A DNA stretch of 64,000 nucleotides from Gimesia fumaroli (GTDB lineage Bacteria; Planctomycetota; Planctomycetia; Planctomycetales; Planctomycetaceae), in contig NZ_CP037452.1 in the NCBI RefSeq assembly GCF_007754425.1, positions 124,001-188,000 on the forward strand. The letters are read 5' to 3'. Positions within the stretch are counted from its first letter, which is position 1. The number at the start of each line of letters is the position of its first letter. Position numbers and translations under genes: made by a program. The notes below the pieces were generated by a model, which made no database searches, was not told the DNA's origin, and saw nothing but the letters and a program-made list of their open reading frames with translations. Of the stretch, positions 53,685-64,000 are shown piece after piece.

Positions 53685-54467
53685 TCAGGAAGTCGCGCGT
53701 TTCTGGTCGGCGATCAAGCCGGCGATAAAGCCCGCTTTGAAGCCTGCATTAATATTAACCACGGTCACATTGGCGGCACAAGAGTTTAACATGCCTAACA
53801 GGGCCGCGATGCCGCCCAGGCTCGCGCCGTAACCGACGCTGGTCGGAACCGCAATCACCGGACAGGAGACCCAGCCTCCGACAACCGATGGGAGCGCCCC
53901 TTCCATACCAGCGGCAACCACAATTGCAGAAACATTCTGAATCCGCGGCAGTTGTTCATGCAGGCGATGCGGCCCTGCGACGCCGACATCCAGAATGAAG
54001 TCGGGTTGATAGCCCATCCAGATCAGCGTTTCGATGGCCTCTTCTGCCACAGGTCGATCACTGGTTCCCGCGGTCAGAACGGCGATTTCTCCGGCGATCA
54101 GTTCTTCATCGAAGGCGGCATCTTTTTCCGGAATGCGAATCGTCCGCGCCGTTTGATTATAAATCGCCTGCGGAAACTGTTTGAGGACGGTTTCCGCCTG
54201 TTCATCCGAAATCCGCGTGCCCAGACATCGTTGTTTCGATTCGAGCAATAGAGTAAAGATCTCGACGAGTGCCGTAGATGTTTTGCCTTCGCAGAAAATG
54301 ACTTCGGGATAACCGCAGCGCGAACTGCGATCCAGATCGATGTTCGCTGAAGGCAGAATGGCCGACTTATGCTGCTCCTGGTCCTGAAGCTGTGAGATCG
54401 CCTGTTCCACGGAAAGCGATCCTTGACGGACCTGCTCAAACAGTTGCGAGAGTGAGTCATCGGACAT
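53685..54467 (-). CDS. larB: LarB, nickel-pincer cofactor carboxylase
   Basis: The product has 260 residues from ATG 54467, the usual length. LarB carboxylates and hydrolyses nicotinic acid adenine dinucleotide to make the pyridinium dicarboxylate mononucleotide, the first step of the nickel-pincer cofactor used by lactate racemase. It is PurE-related: AVLTAGTSDRPVAEEA, ILDVGVAGPHRL, VVAAGMEGALPSVVGG and CPVIAVPTSVGYG are visible. LarC, LarE and LarA are not in this window, so it works with distant genes. It lies between acs and the M23 gene, after a terminator. Confidence 0.95.
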   Translation of the reverse strand: MSDDSLSQLFEQVRQGSLSVEQAISQLQDQEQHKSAILPSANIDLDRSSRCGYPEVIFCEGKTSTALVEIFTLLLESKQRCLGTRISDEQAETVLKQFPQAIYNQTARTIRIPEKDAAFDEELIAGEIAVLTAGTSDRPVAEEAIETLIWMGYQPDFILDVGVAGPHRLHEQLPRIQNVSAIVVAAGMEGALPSVVGGWVSCPVIAVPTSVGYGASLGGIAALLGMLNSCAANVTVVNINAGFKAGFIAGLIADQKRATS

Positions 54468-54495
54468 CAGAGCACCTGTGTTATTTAAAGAGGAT

Positions 54496-54531
54496 ATAAA
54501 ACAGCAGGATGGTCTGAAAAGACCATCCTGC
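54496..54531 (-). terminator. Intrinsic terminator downstream of acs
   Basis: GCAGGATGGTC (54504-54514) and GACCATCCTGC (54521-54531) form a perfect 11-base stem around six bases. Read on the minus strand, a TGTTTTATA tract follows, 56 bases after the acs stop. It sits just upstream of the larB start, so larB must have its own promoter or rely on readthrough. Confidence 0.8.
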
Positions 54532-54586
54532 GAAATAGCGTTTTTGTGCTGACGCACTACGTTCTAATATGACGCTTCAGAATCGA

Positions 54587-56551
<1,965 letters not shown>

Positions 56552-56933
56552 TCCCCTTTGTTTTATTTGGCGAGCGAAATAAGAACCGAAAAATGCTGAT
56601 CAACGACCTGATCGCTCAGGCACGAAGATTCGATTCTCTCCCTGTTTCTTTCCGTTGAATTATTAAACAATGCTAAGTTAGCGATTTTAGGGCACTATTT
56701 TTTTGAAGTCAACAAACGGACAATTGCTTCCTATCAGAACCCGAAAGGCCCTTTGATTCAACTTATCTAAGCGTCAAAAGAGGGAAAATCAAGCAGAACG
56801 CACTGTTCAAGCCGGTTTAAATCATGGGAAAGTAATTCTATTTCCCGAATTCTTCTCGAATTGGTCTGTTTTCACGCCGAAATGTGAACACTTGATATGA
56901 ACAGACTTTGAAGTGTCAGCTCAAGCATGCCGC
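56552..56933. other. 382-base AT-rich gap upstream of acs
   Basis: It lies between the acs start and the stop of the dioxygenase pseudogene on the same strand. It should contain the acs promoter. I see no ORF, hairpin or RNA gene. Confidence 0.5.
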
Positions 56934-57648
56934 TTAGCTCGGGCTCGATTCCATCAGAGCCCGAGCCCTGTGATAGGCATCTTTCATCTCAGGAGAGTCT
57001 TGTGTGTGTTCGCCGCGAAAGACCATCAGCAAGCCTAGCCGCGGATAGTCACTCACATTCGGTGCGCTGAAATGAATTGTCTGGCAGTGATGAATCAGAA
57101 TATCCCCTTTTTGTAACAGCGCGACGGAGACGCTGACTTCATCAACGGCTTCCGCCAGCCCGAATGAATTTCCTTTGACGCCGGACGGCGTATGTTCGCG
57201 CAGGCCTTCTTGATGCGAGCCCGCCAGATATTGCACGGGTCCGTTTTCCGGGGTGACATCGTCCAGCGCGACCCAGACGGTAAGCACATCCGGCGGCTCC
57301 TGGCAGAAATAAGCATTGTCCTGATGCGGGGGCACGCCCGAGCCGACCTTCGCTGGCTTGTTGAAGGTTTCCACGCCCATACAAAGTGGCGTGCCATTCA
57401 CCAGCGCGGCGATGAGAGTCTGCAGCCGGGAGTTTTGCAAAAACGGGATCATGGGTGTGCATTCGCCAGCAGTTGCGAATTGCCTGGCCGTCCGCTTCAT
57501 AAACCACATCACTTTCAGGAACCGTGGGAACGACGTCCCGGTTATAGCATTCGACCGCAGCTCTAATTTCCACAAGTGCTTCAGATGAATAGAATTGCGG
57601 TAGATGTACGAAGCCCTGTTCACGGTATTTCTGAACGATGTCTTTCAT
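56934..57648 (-). pseudogene. Phytanoyl-CoA dioxygenase family gene with a frameshift
   Basis: Two overlapping minus-strand frames together encode one protein. The first runs from ATG 57648 (KYREQGFVHLPQFYSS... to HTHDPVFAK), the second continues from about 57440 (NSRLQTLIAALVNG) to the stop at 56934. Inserting one A in the AAAA run at 57433-57436 would join them as FAK-NSRLQT. The joined protein would have about 238 residues with the Fe(II) ligands HQD and the distal His in IHHCQTIHFSAP, and the 2-oxoglutarate Arg in YPRLGL. It would oxidise a carbon-hydrogen bond using 2-oxoglutarate. The frameshift may be a real lesion or a sequencing error. Confidence 0.82.
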
Positions 57649-57853
57649 GGCAGACCCTTTCTCGCTTCTCTCAGCGGAATATGACAGGCACTTGGTTTGA
57701 TCTCCGCCTGTTAATCTATCGCTTTCTGTGTCAAGTTTCATCTGTATTCCAGAAAATCCAGCCGCTGTTTTTTAATCATTTTGATTGACTGCCGAATTGT
57801 GTTCAGTACGATCAAAAAATATCGCTGGATCTTAACTACTGAAGGAATCAACG

Positions 57854-59023
57854 ATGTCTCGATTTACGCTCACCAACAAGCAACGGAAATACTTCGGTCT
57901 GGAGCCGGTCAAAAAGAAGTGGGATCCTGTTGAGCTGAAAGATATGATCGTCTACTTCGATGGCGATCTCATTCGCAAGGTCATCTGCTACGAATATAGC
58001 AAGGAATATGGCTATCAGGAGTATGATTACGAACTCCAAACCGATGCGCGCGAAAAACTTCTGCCCGCGACGAAACGGGGTAAACCCAAACCGCTGACTC
58101 CCTCGAATATTTTAGACCGCAAGTCCATCGGGTTTTCGTTTGTCTGTTACTTTGGTTGGAGAGGGAAAAGCTTTGATTTTCAGCATCTCTACATGACCCA
58201 CATCGCTTCCAATGAGACCTTTGTTTCGTTGGATGATCATGGAATCACCAACTATGACCAGTTGACAGACTGGGTAGATGAATATATTCAGTCCTGCCCT
58301 TCCGATTATCTGCAGAAACTGGATGAGAAACGCGGCAAGAAGCGGCGGCGGGTGCGTTATCAACCGGGTGACATTTTCGAAATCCGCTTCGACGATGACG
58401 AGGTCGGTTACGGAAAAATTCTGCTCGATGTGTTTCGTCTCAGAAAACAGGGTTTCTTTAAAGACAAACCAGAACCGTATCCCTACGCAGGTTTGAACGG
58501 CCCCTTGCAAGGGTGTGGTCTGCTGGTCGCGATTTACGACTATGCGGGCCCGCCTCTCGAACCGGAGCAGGTGAACGCGCAGCCGGTTTTGTGTACCAAG
58601 CTGATGATGCATGAAAATATTTACGAAGGCACATTTCCGATCATCGGAAACGCAGTCGTGTTACCGGAAGAGCTCGATTTCCCCGAAGGAGTGAGTAACT
58701 GGCATCCGGGTGATAAGACCGTCGAACATTATTTCGAGAAAGGGGGAGTCTTTGTTCGAATCAAAGTGACGGAAGAGGAATTGAAGCAAGCTCCGGTAAC
58801 CGGTTGTGCCTTTGGTCTGATGCCTGAATCGATTCGGAAAGCGATCCAGGGAGATGCCGAGTCACTGGCTCATGTTCTGGGGAAATTTCGCTGCAATTCT
58901 GAATTGCGCCCAGAGATTCTTGCGCGTTGTGGATTGAGTCCTGAGATGACATACGCCGAGATGGCCGCCGCCACAGGGGGCATTCCTCCCGAAGTGTTTA
59001 TTGAAGCGTCTCAACAGAAATAG
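57854..59023 (+). CDS. Protein with Imm26-like domain
   Basis: The product has 389 residues, cytoplasmic (no signal or membrane segment). GAAGGAAT precedes ATG 57854. The first 160 residues are charged and Tyr-rich and not assigned. A segment starting at about 168 (RYQPGDIFEIRFDDDEVGYGKIL) matches the start of the Imm26 immunity domain, which runs to about 300. The last 90 residues (LGLMPES, RPEILARCGLSPEM) form a helical unit of unknown type. Imm26 proteins protect cells from polymorphic toxins, but multi-domain members also occur alone. No toxin gene is adjacent. Assignment is from memory of the family. Confidence 0.7.
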   Translation: MSRFTLTNKQRKYFGLEPVKKKWDPVELKDMIVYFDGDLIRKVICYEYSKEYGYQEYDYELQTDAREKLLPATKRGKPKPLTPSNILDRKSIGFSFVCYFGWRGKSFDFQHLYMTHIASNETFVSLDDHGITNYDQLTDWVDEYIQSCPSDYLQKLDEKRGKKRRRVRYQPGDIFEIRFDDDEVGYGKILLDVFRLRKQGFFKDKPEPYPYAGLNGPLQGCGLLVAIYDYAGPPLEPEQVNAQPVLCTKLMMHENIYEGTFPIIGNAVVLPEELDFPEGVSNWHPGDKTVEHYFEKGGVFVRIKVTEEELKQAPVTGCAFGLMPESIRKAIQGDAESLAHVLGKFRCNSELRPEILARCGLSPEMTYAEMAAATGGIPPEVFIEASQQK

Positions 59024-59039
59024 ACAGTCGATACTTGCA

Positions 59040-60032
59040 TCAGCGCCGCATCAGCGTGCGTTGGTTACTTTGCTGTCGGAGTGGGCGGCGCGAAATTTCC
59101 TGCCAGTGCCGAATGTCGATTTCATACGGGCCGTGCGGACGATCAAAGCCACCGTAGTCGCGATAGTATTTTTCCAGCTTGCCGATTTTCTGATCGACAC
59201 GTAACTCGCCACGACGTTGACTTTTGGGCGAGCGCCCCCAGACGATTTCCGAGCCGCCGGCTGTAATCAAGCGGTAAATCAGATCATCGAGCGACAGCAC
59301 GGCCGTCGTGCGCGGCGGGGCTTCGATGGAAACAATCTCCAACTCTTTCCAGTGCGGTCCAAGTGCTTCTGCCAGCTGTGCCGCTCCTGTTACCGTCAGG
59401 TCACCCCAAGACGTTCCCGGAGGCCCTTCGGGCGCCGATTGAATTCCCGTAATCACCGGATACCGCCGGGCGTCAGAGACCGAGAAATCTTCGGGCGGTA
59501 ACAGCACGCCTTCATTGTCTACCGGAAACAGTCCCTGCTTACCTTCGACCATCGCTGCCGGCTTGCGGAACACCACTTCCACTTCCACGGTATTGGTCTT
59601 GCGCACCGAAACGACTTTTTGCACCCAGGGATGTTTTTCGAATGCTTCGGCGACTTTCAGGACGAGCCCCTGATCAAGCAGAGAGACCTGCTCCGGCAGG
59701 GGGCCCCGTTTGATGACCTGATCGACGATGTCAATCGGCACATAATGGGGTGGTGCCGGAATCAGTGAGAGATCTTTGGTGGCGATCTGATATTCTTCGC
59801 GCTGTGATAAATCGGGAATCTGTTGTTTGAGCTTGGGAAAGAAAAACAGTCCTGACACGACAACCGCCAGCGCCAGTAACACCTTGGGACGGAACAGCGC
59901 ATGAAGCAGAGTCGAGGGGCTCAGCAGAGAGGCTTCTTCTTCGAACTCTTCCTCTTCGTCCTCGAATTCTTCCTCGATCTCTTCGACCTTCTTTTTCACA
60001 GGCCGCTTTTTTTTCGTTTTTTTAGGGCTCAT
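59040..60032 (-). CDS. FtsQ/DivIB-like division protein
   Basis: The product has 330 residues. The start is Lys-rich, then very acidic (EEIEEEFEDEEEEFEEE), followed by one membrane helix (about 52-67, VLLALAVVVSGLFFFP) and an extracytoplasmic part. The HPWVQKVVSVRKTNTVEVEVVFRKP segment and FPVDNEGVLLP are the marks of FtsQ/DivIB after the POTRA domain. It lies downstream of ddl, the order found in the division and cell-wall cluster, with a 218-base gap. Planctomycetes lack FtsZ, so this protein, if expressed, works without the usual ring. Confidence 0.78.
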   Translation of the reverse strand: MSPKKTKKKRPVKKKVEEIEEEFEDEEEEFEEEASLLSPSTLLHALFRPKVLLALAVVVSGLFFFPKLKQQIPDLSQREEYQIATKDLSLIPAPPHYVPIDIVDQVIKRGPLPEQVSLLDQGLVLKVAEAFEKHPWVQKVVSVRKTNTVEVEVVFRKPAAMVEGKQGLFPVDNEGVLLPPEDFSVSDARRYPVITGIQSAPEGPPGTSWGDLTVTGAAQLAEALGPHWKELEIVSIEAPPRTTAVLSLDDLIYRLITAGGSEIVWGRSPKSQRRGELRVDQKIGKLEKYYRDYGGFDRPHGPYEIDIRHWQEISRRPLRQQSNQRTLMRR

Positions 60033-60250
60033 ACGCTCTTATTGATTGTGTTGACTTCTGATCAGAACTGGAATTCTTCCCGGGCACTGACTGCGAACGC
60101 GATCGCAGCAGTACGAACACAGAGCGCGCAACTGGGGGCGAGCGCACCGCTCCTCTAGTATGATTATCGCAATCTGACGCCAGTAGAGTTGTGGCGCTCC
60201 GTAGAAAAGTCAGGATTCCTCAGTGAAACGAGCCACTTAGTAAAACTGTA

Positions 60251-61213
60251 TCAATTGTGCGGCTTCTGGGCGGCCTTGGTCAGGCATTCTGCAAGAGCAC
60301 GTTCGCACAATTCACCAAAGTCGATGCCCGCTTTCGCAGCCGCTTTGGGAACCAGACTGTGGTCGGTGAAGCCGGGGATCGTATTGACTTCCAGAACCCA
60401 GGGCTGTTGAAAACGGTCCAGCAGGAGATCCACGCGGACAATGCCCGTAGTCCCTAATGCTTCACAGGCATTCACGCCCGTTTTGATGATGGACTGAATC
60501 ACATTCGTGGGCAGTTCGAATTCGAACAGATACTGCGTTGAATCTTCGTGATACTTGGCTTCATAGTCAAAGAATTCATGTGGTGTCTGAATCTGAATTA
60601 ATGGCAGGGTCTGGCCGTCGACCACGCTGACCGTCCATTCGGTCCCTTTGATGGCTGATTCCAGAATGCCGAATGAGTCGTAGTGAAAACACCGCGCCAG
60701 TGCCTGTGGCAGTTCTTCGGGAGTCTGCACAATTGAGACACCCAGGCTGGAGCCTTGTGCGTCGGGCTTCACCACCAACGGATAACCCATGCTGCGGGCA
60801 TGCTGTTCGATGCGCTGCGCGTTATCCGATTCGTGAATCAAGACGTATGAAGGAGTGCTCACATTATGTTGAATAAATCGTTCTTTCGAAGCCGACTTGC
60901 TGAAAGCCAGTTTGGAAGTTGCCGCATCACAACCTGAATAGGGAACTCCCAGACGGTCCAGAGTTGACTGGATCGTGCCATCTTCTCCGTACGTTCCATG
61001 CAAGGCGATAAAGACCACATCGCAGTTGCTCCAGTCATATTCATCGAGATCAACCAGAGATGGATCAACGGTTTTGACCTGATGTCCGCGCGACGACAAG
61101 ACTTGTGACACGGTTTCGCCACTCTGCAGACTAATTTCGCGTTCAGCCGATTCCCCACCAGCGAGAACAACAATATTCAAAGGGGGAAGGGGGTTGGTTT
61201 GTGAATCGGTCAT
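60251..61213 (-). CDS. ddl: D-alanine--D-alanine ligase
   Basis: The product has 320 residues, typical for Ddl. It joins two D-alanines for peptidoglycan precursors using ATP. Visible motifs are GGESAEREISLQSG (start), HGTYGEDGTIQSTL, YPLVVKPDAQGSSLGVS (ATP grasp), GIVRVDLLLD and EVNTIPGFTDHSLVPKAA (metal and substrate). It acts in the cytoplasm. It is followed by an ftsQ-like gene. Confidence 0.97.
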   Translation of the reverse strand: MTDSQTNPLPPLNIVVLAGGESAEREISLQSGETVSQVLSSRGHQVKTVDPSLVDLDEYDWSNCDVVFIALHGTYGEDGTIQSTLDRLGVPYSGCDAATSKLAFSKSASKERFIQHNVSTPSYVLIHESDNAQRIEQHARSMGYPLVVKPDAQGSSLGVSIVQTPEELPQALARCFHYDSFGILESAIKGTEWTVSVVDGQTLPLIQIQTPHEFFDYEAKYHEDSTQYLFEFELPTNVIQSIIKTGVNACEALGTTGIVRVDLLLDRFQQPWVLEVNTIPGFTDHSLVPKAAAKAGIDFGELCERALAECLTKAAQKPHN

Positions 61214-61384
61214 CGGGAAGCCTCCATGCCGCCGGACTCTGTTTAATGCGAGTTTTATAATGAAATGTTCGTGTTTTTATCGTGAATCGCAGGATTCTAG
61301 CAATTCGGCACCAATCTGGAAACGCCGATCTGGAACCGAAAACAAATATTAAAATAAGAAAACTGCACAGAATGAGGTGGTGTT

Positions 61385-63598
61385 CTATTGGAGCAGACGA
61401 ATCGTTTTTCTGAGCTGTCGATAGGCTTTTTTCCCCAGCGATTCCGGCGAAACCGCGATTTTCGCCTGCCCTGAAGAGTGAATCAACGGTTGCTCGGGGA
61501 GTGCCTCCAGGCTGACGCGGGCCAGATACGAGGTGTTGCTCAATTCCCGTTTACCATTGGGATCCAGTTCCGTGGTGATTTCTTCGCGATGGATCAGGTT
61601 GGGATGCAGGTCTTCAATGTCGATTTCCGCAATTTCTTGAACGATGCCCTTGAAAATCGTTCCCGGGTATTCATCCAGCAGAATCCGCACGGATTGTCCA
61701 GTTGAAATAAACTCGACGTCTTCCTGGTCGACAATCAGGCGTGCATGAAGCAGATCGGGATCGCCAACCGAGCAGAGCCAGGTTCCCCGTTCCAGAAAAC
61801 AGTTCCGATTTTCCGGGTCCAGAGGAGAGCCCGACCAACTGGAAAGTGCGCCCGCTTCCTGCGAAACCGGTTGGGGAGGCGCGGGAATCAGGGTTCCGGC
61901 GATTGGCGCTTTCAGGCTGAGCCGTTGCAAGTCGGTTTGCCTTTGCTGGAGTTGTTCTTTCAGGTCGGCCAGTTGCTCTTCTGCGGTGGGAAGTTCCTGG
62001 GCCGCTTCGGGATCATCCAGCTGGCGTTTTTGCAGCGTGGAGATGCGGATTTCCTGCTCATTGATCAGACCCGTCAGTTTCAGAATTTCCTGTTCAATTT
62101 GATCATTCTGCAGTTCCGCAATCAGTGTGCCAGGCTTGAGTTCCACCTGGGGTGCTGCTGCTGTTTTGAGAAAGCCGGGGGCCGTCACATAAATTGGCTT
62201 GGCGTCTTTGAGTTCGATCAGTGCGGGAGCCGTGATCCGATGAGGCAGGGGAATGAAGATCAGGCCTGCCAGCAAGAGCAGGACGACTGTGGTACGAACC
62301 AGAAAACGCTGCCATTGAATTTGACCTGCTTTGGAATATTCCTGAATTTCGTTGAGACCGGACTTCAAAGGCACGATTAACATTCCCATCAGAACAAAGG
62401 CTCCCATGACCTGGGCAATGATCTCCAGACCATACGGTTCCAAAACATAATAACAGACGGACAGAATCACGATTACAATAAACCAGCGATACACCATCGA
62501 GGCGACCCCGTACACAAATAAAAATCGTCTCAGCCGCCGCGGCTCTTTGAGCAAGATGTCGGCCTTGTGTCCGAAGAACCAGTGATGCAGGCGATTGGAC
62601 ACGATCGATTGTGCCCGCTGCCTCAAGTTGGGAACTTCGATCAGGTCCAACAGGATGTAGTAACCATCATAACGCAGCAGGGGGTTGCCATTCAGTAACA
62701 GGGTGCTGACCGAACAGACAAAAACAATATTCAGACAGAGCGAATGAAACAGACCCGGATAGGAGAACCACCACAGAAATACACAGACCGACGAGATGAC
62801 CAGTTCCACAAAAATGCCCGCGGAACTGACCATGATCCGATGCCACTTATTGGGCATCGTCCAGGCATCACTGACATTCACATACAGGCAGGGAATGAAT
62901 GCCAGCAGCATCACACCCATTTCATGGCACTCACCGCCAAACTGTTTGCAGGCCAGTGCGTGTCCCAGTTCGTGTACGATTTTCACCAGCGCCAGACTCA
63001 CGCCCAGCAGGATTAGATTCTTCGCTTCAAAGAACGTTGTGAAGTCGGGCAGTTGTGCGACCACAGTATCGGCGTGGGTTAAAATTAATGTGGTCGCTGC
63101 TATCATCAGCACCAGAGATGCCAGCAGAAACAGGGGAGTGAAACAGAGCGACGCTGCGGGCTGCAGCCAGTTTAAAAAACGGTGAGGATCGATGCCGCGA
63201 AACCGAATCGCCAGCGGGTTCATGAAGCGGGAACGGAGTGCCTGGCGCTGTTTTTCGGTCTGCCGCTCCAGCAGAATTTCACCCTGGCCAATCGCATCGG
63301 CAATGATCAGCCCCGACTGATGCAGCCGCGATAAAAATCCCTGCAGGTGTGACGCATCCAGCTTTTGAGGCAGAAAGCGTTGTTCGTATTGCCGCCGAAT
63401 TGCCTCGAAGGAAGCAGCGCCGTCCAGCTGTTTCAGAATAAAATATTCTTCGTCGCGCAGTTGGTAGTATTGCAGCGAAACCGGATCTTTGATGCCCCAA
63501 TAGGTCGTACCGCCGAATTGCAGTGGTTGGACCTGCAGATCCAATCGCATTCGCAGACGCAGCGCCTGATTCGAAAAATCTTGAAGGCCGTACGACAT
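61385..63598 (-). CDS. M50 site-2 protease-like membrane protein with C-terminal HlyD-type domain
   Basis: The product has 737 residues. A PqqD-like winged start (about 1-100) is followed by an M50 domain with H209-E-L-G-H213 (IVHELGHALAC) and NPLLRYDGYY. About eight membrane helices occur up to residue 445. From about 450 to the end there is a HlyD-like part: half-lipoyl segment, a long coiled coil (TGLINEQEIRISTLQKRQ), second half-lipoyl and beta barrel. The layout joins a metalloprotease-type membrane domain to an export adaptor. The next gene upstream is another HlyD protein, so the two probably form one complex. Confidence 0.9.
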   Translation of the reverse strand: MSYGLQDFSNQALRLRMRLDLQVQPLQFGGTTYWGIKDPVSLQYYQLRDEEYFILKQLDGAASFEAIRRQYEQRFLPQKLDASHLQGFLSRLHQSGLIIADAIGQGEILLERQTEKQRQALRSRFMNPLAIRFRGIDPHRFLNWLQPAASLCFTPLFLLASLVLMIAATTLILTHADTVVAQLPDFTTFFEAKNLILLGVSLALVKIVHELGHALACKQFGGECHEMGVMLLAFIPCLYVNVSDAWTMPNKWHRIMVSSAGIFVELVISSVCVFLWWFSYPGLFHSLCLNIVFVCSVSTLLLNGNPLLRYDGYYILLDLIEVPNLRQRAQSIVSNRLHHWFFGHKADILLKEPRRLRRFLFVYGVASMVYRWFIVIVILSVCYYVLEPYGLEIIAQVMGAFVLMGMLIVPLKSGLNEIQEYSKAGQIQWQRFLVRTTVVLLLLAGLIFIPLPHRITAPALIELKDAKPIYVTAPGFLKTAAAPQVELKPGTLIAELQNDQIEQEILKLTGLINEQEIRISTLQKRQLDDPEAAQELPTAEEQLADLKEQLQQRQTDLQRLSLKAPIAGTLIPAPPQPVSQEAGALSSWSGSPLDPENRNCFLERGTWLCSVGDPDLLHARLIVDQEDVEFISTGQSVRILLDEYPGTIFKGIVQEIAEIDIEDLHPNLIHREEITTELDPNGKRELSNTSYLARVSLEALPEQPLIHSSGQAKIAVSPESLGKKAYRQLRKTIRLLQ

Positions 63599-63632
63599 GG
63601 GGACGAGAGTGGCTTTCTGAATCGAATGAAGT

Positions 63633-64000
63633 TTATTTGATAATCAATGAGGCACGCATGCCCGGTTTTAGTTTCAGGTCCGGGTTTTCAATCTCGGCCC
63701 AGACACGCGTCTGATTATTGACCGGATTGACTTCAGGACTGACAAACGAAACTTTGCCTTTGAATTCGACCTGCTGTTTCGTCCCCGGATTGACCAGCAG
63801 CACCACGGGGCGATTTTTCAAGTCGCGATCCAGCAACTGTGATGCGTTGATCAGTCCTTCAGCCCGCAGACGATCCAGTTTCAAGATTCGCAAAACCGTA
63901 TCGCCGGGGCGGACCCACTCGCCCTCTCTGGTCATAATCTGCACCACCATGCCCGTGATCGGCGAGACCACTTTTCGTTTCTGGACGGCCAGTTCGGCGA
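63633..64000 (-). CDS. HlyD-family adaptor, 5' end outside window
   Basis: About 121 residues are visible; the frame is open at the right edge, so the start lies beyond 64000. The segment VVSPITGMVVQIMTREGEWVRPGD is the second half-lipoyl motif, followed by a beta barrel (GKVSFVSPEVNPVNNQTRVWAEIEN) and KPGMRASLII, as in periplasmic adaptors of RND/ABC exporters. It ends 34 bases before the M50-HlyD gene on the same strand. Confidence 0.9.
   Translation of the reverse strand, partial: AELAVQKRKVVSPITGMVVQIMTREGEWVRPGDTVLRILKLDRLRAEGLINASQLLDRDLKNRPVVLLVNPGTKQQVEFKGKVSFVSPEVNPVNNQTRVWAEIENPDLKLKPGMRASLIIK

Noticed and set aside
57425-57450. Programmed frameshifting in the dioxygenase gene
   Set aside because: No classical slippery heptamer followed by a strong stimulator was visible. 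A lesion or sequencing error is simpler.

Overview
The window reads as the chromosome of a marine-type planctomycete, probably Gimesia or a close relative. This is inferred from gene content alone: a planctomycete-style Ser/Thr kinase with an extracytoplasmic tail, DUF1559 proteins, DUF6807, an M50 peptidase/HlyD pair, many small secreted proteins of no known family, and a ddl/ftsQ-like remnant of the division and cell-wall cluster. Base composition is near 50% GC with local swings. I saw no rRNA, tRNA, CRISPR array or intact insertion sequence.

Bases 1-9260 hold the end of an unrecognised large protein, a gyrA-gyrB (type IIA topoisomerase) operon on the minus strand with unusual residues at both quinolone-pocket positions, and three small secreted genes ending in a strong terminator. 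Bases 9260-16900 start with a repeat-bearing gene-free stretch. Then come an immunity-like 84-residue protein coupled to a membrane protein, a large secreted carboxypeptidase-regulatory-like/thioredoxin protein, and a family III CoA-transferase-like protein.

Bases 16971-22204 (minus strand) form a compact five-gene cassette: a secreted protein, a 98-residue protein, an HlyD-like protein without a membrane anchor, a fibronectin type III protein, and a polymorphic-toxin-like protein whose C-terminal part differs sharply in GC content. This is my best candidate for an undescribed system. Divergent from it is a plus-strand operon (22540-26096) of membrane proteins, two of which carry DUF1559-like domains on multi-helix anchors instead of pilin leaders, followed by a PPP-type phosphatase.

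Bases 26100-44300 hold accessory and housekeeping genes: SRPBCC, SDR, a TPR protein next to the receptor kinase, a FliN-like SpoA protein, AIM24, DUF3592, an HEGGH lipoprotein, an Rrf2 regulator divergent from a protoglobin (probably nitric-oxide or redox linked), a PQQ-propeller lipoprotein, aspS, DUF6807 and a ClpP-like protease.

Bases 44400-64000 hold thiS-thiG, a glycerophosphodiesterase, a PDZ protein, a run of minus-strand secreted hydrolases (ceramidase-like, an M14/GH105-like fusion, M23-PKD), larB, acs, a frameshifted phytanoyl-CoA dioxygenase gene, an Imm26-like protein, ftsQ-like and ddl, and an M50-HlyD export-like pair cut by the window end.
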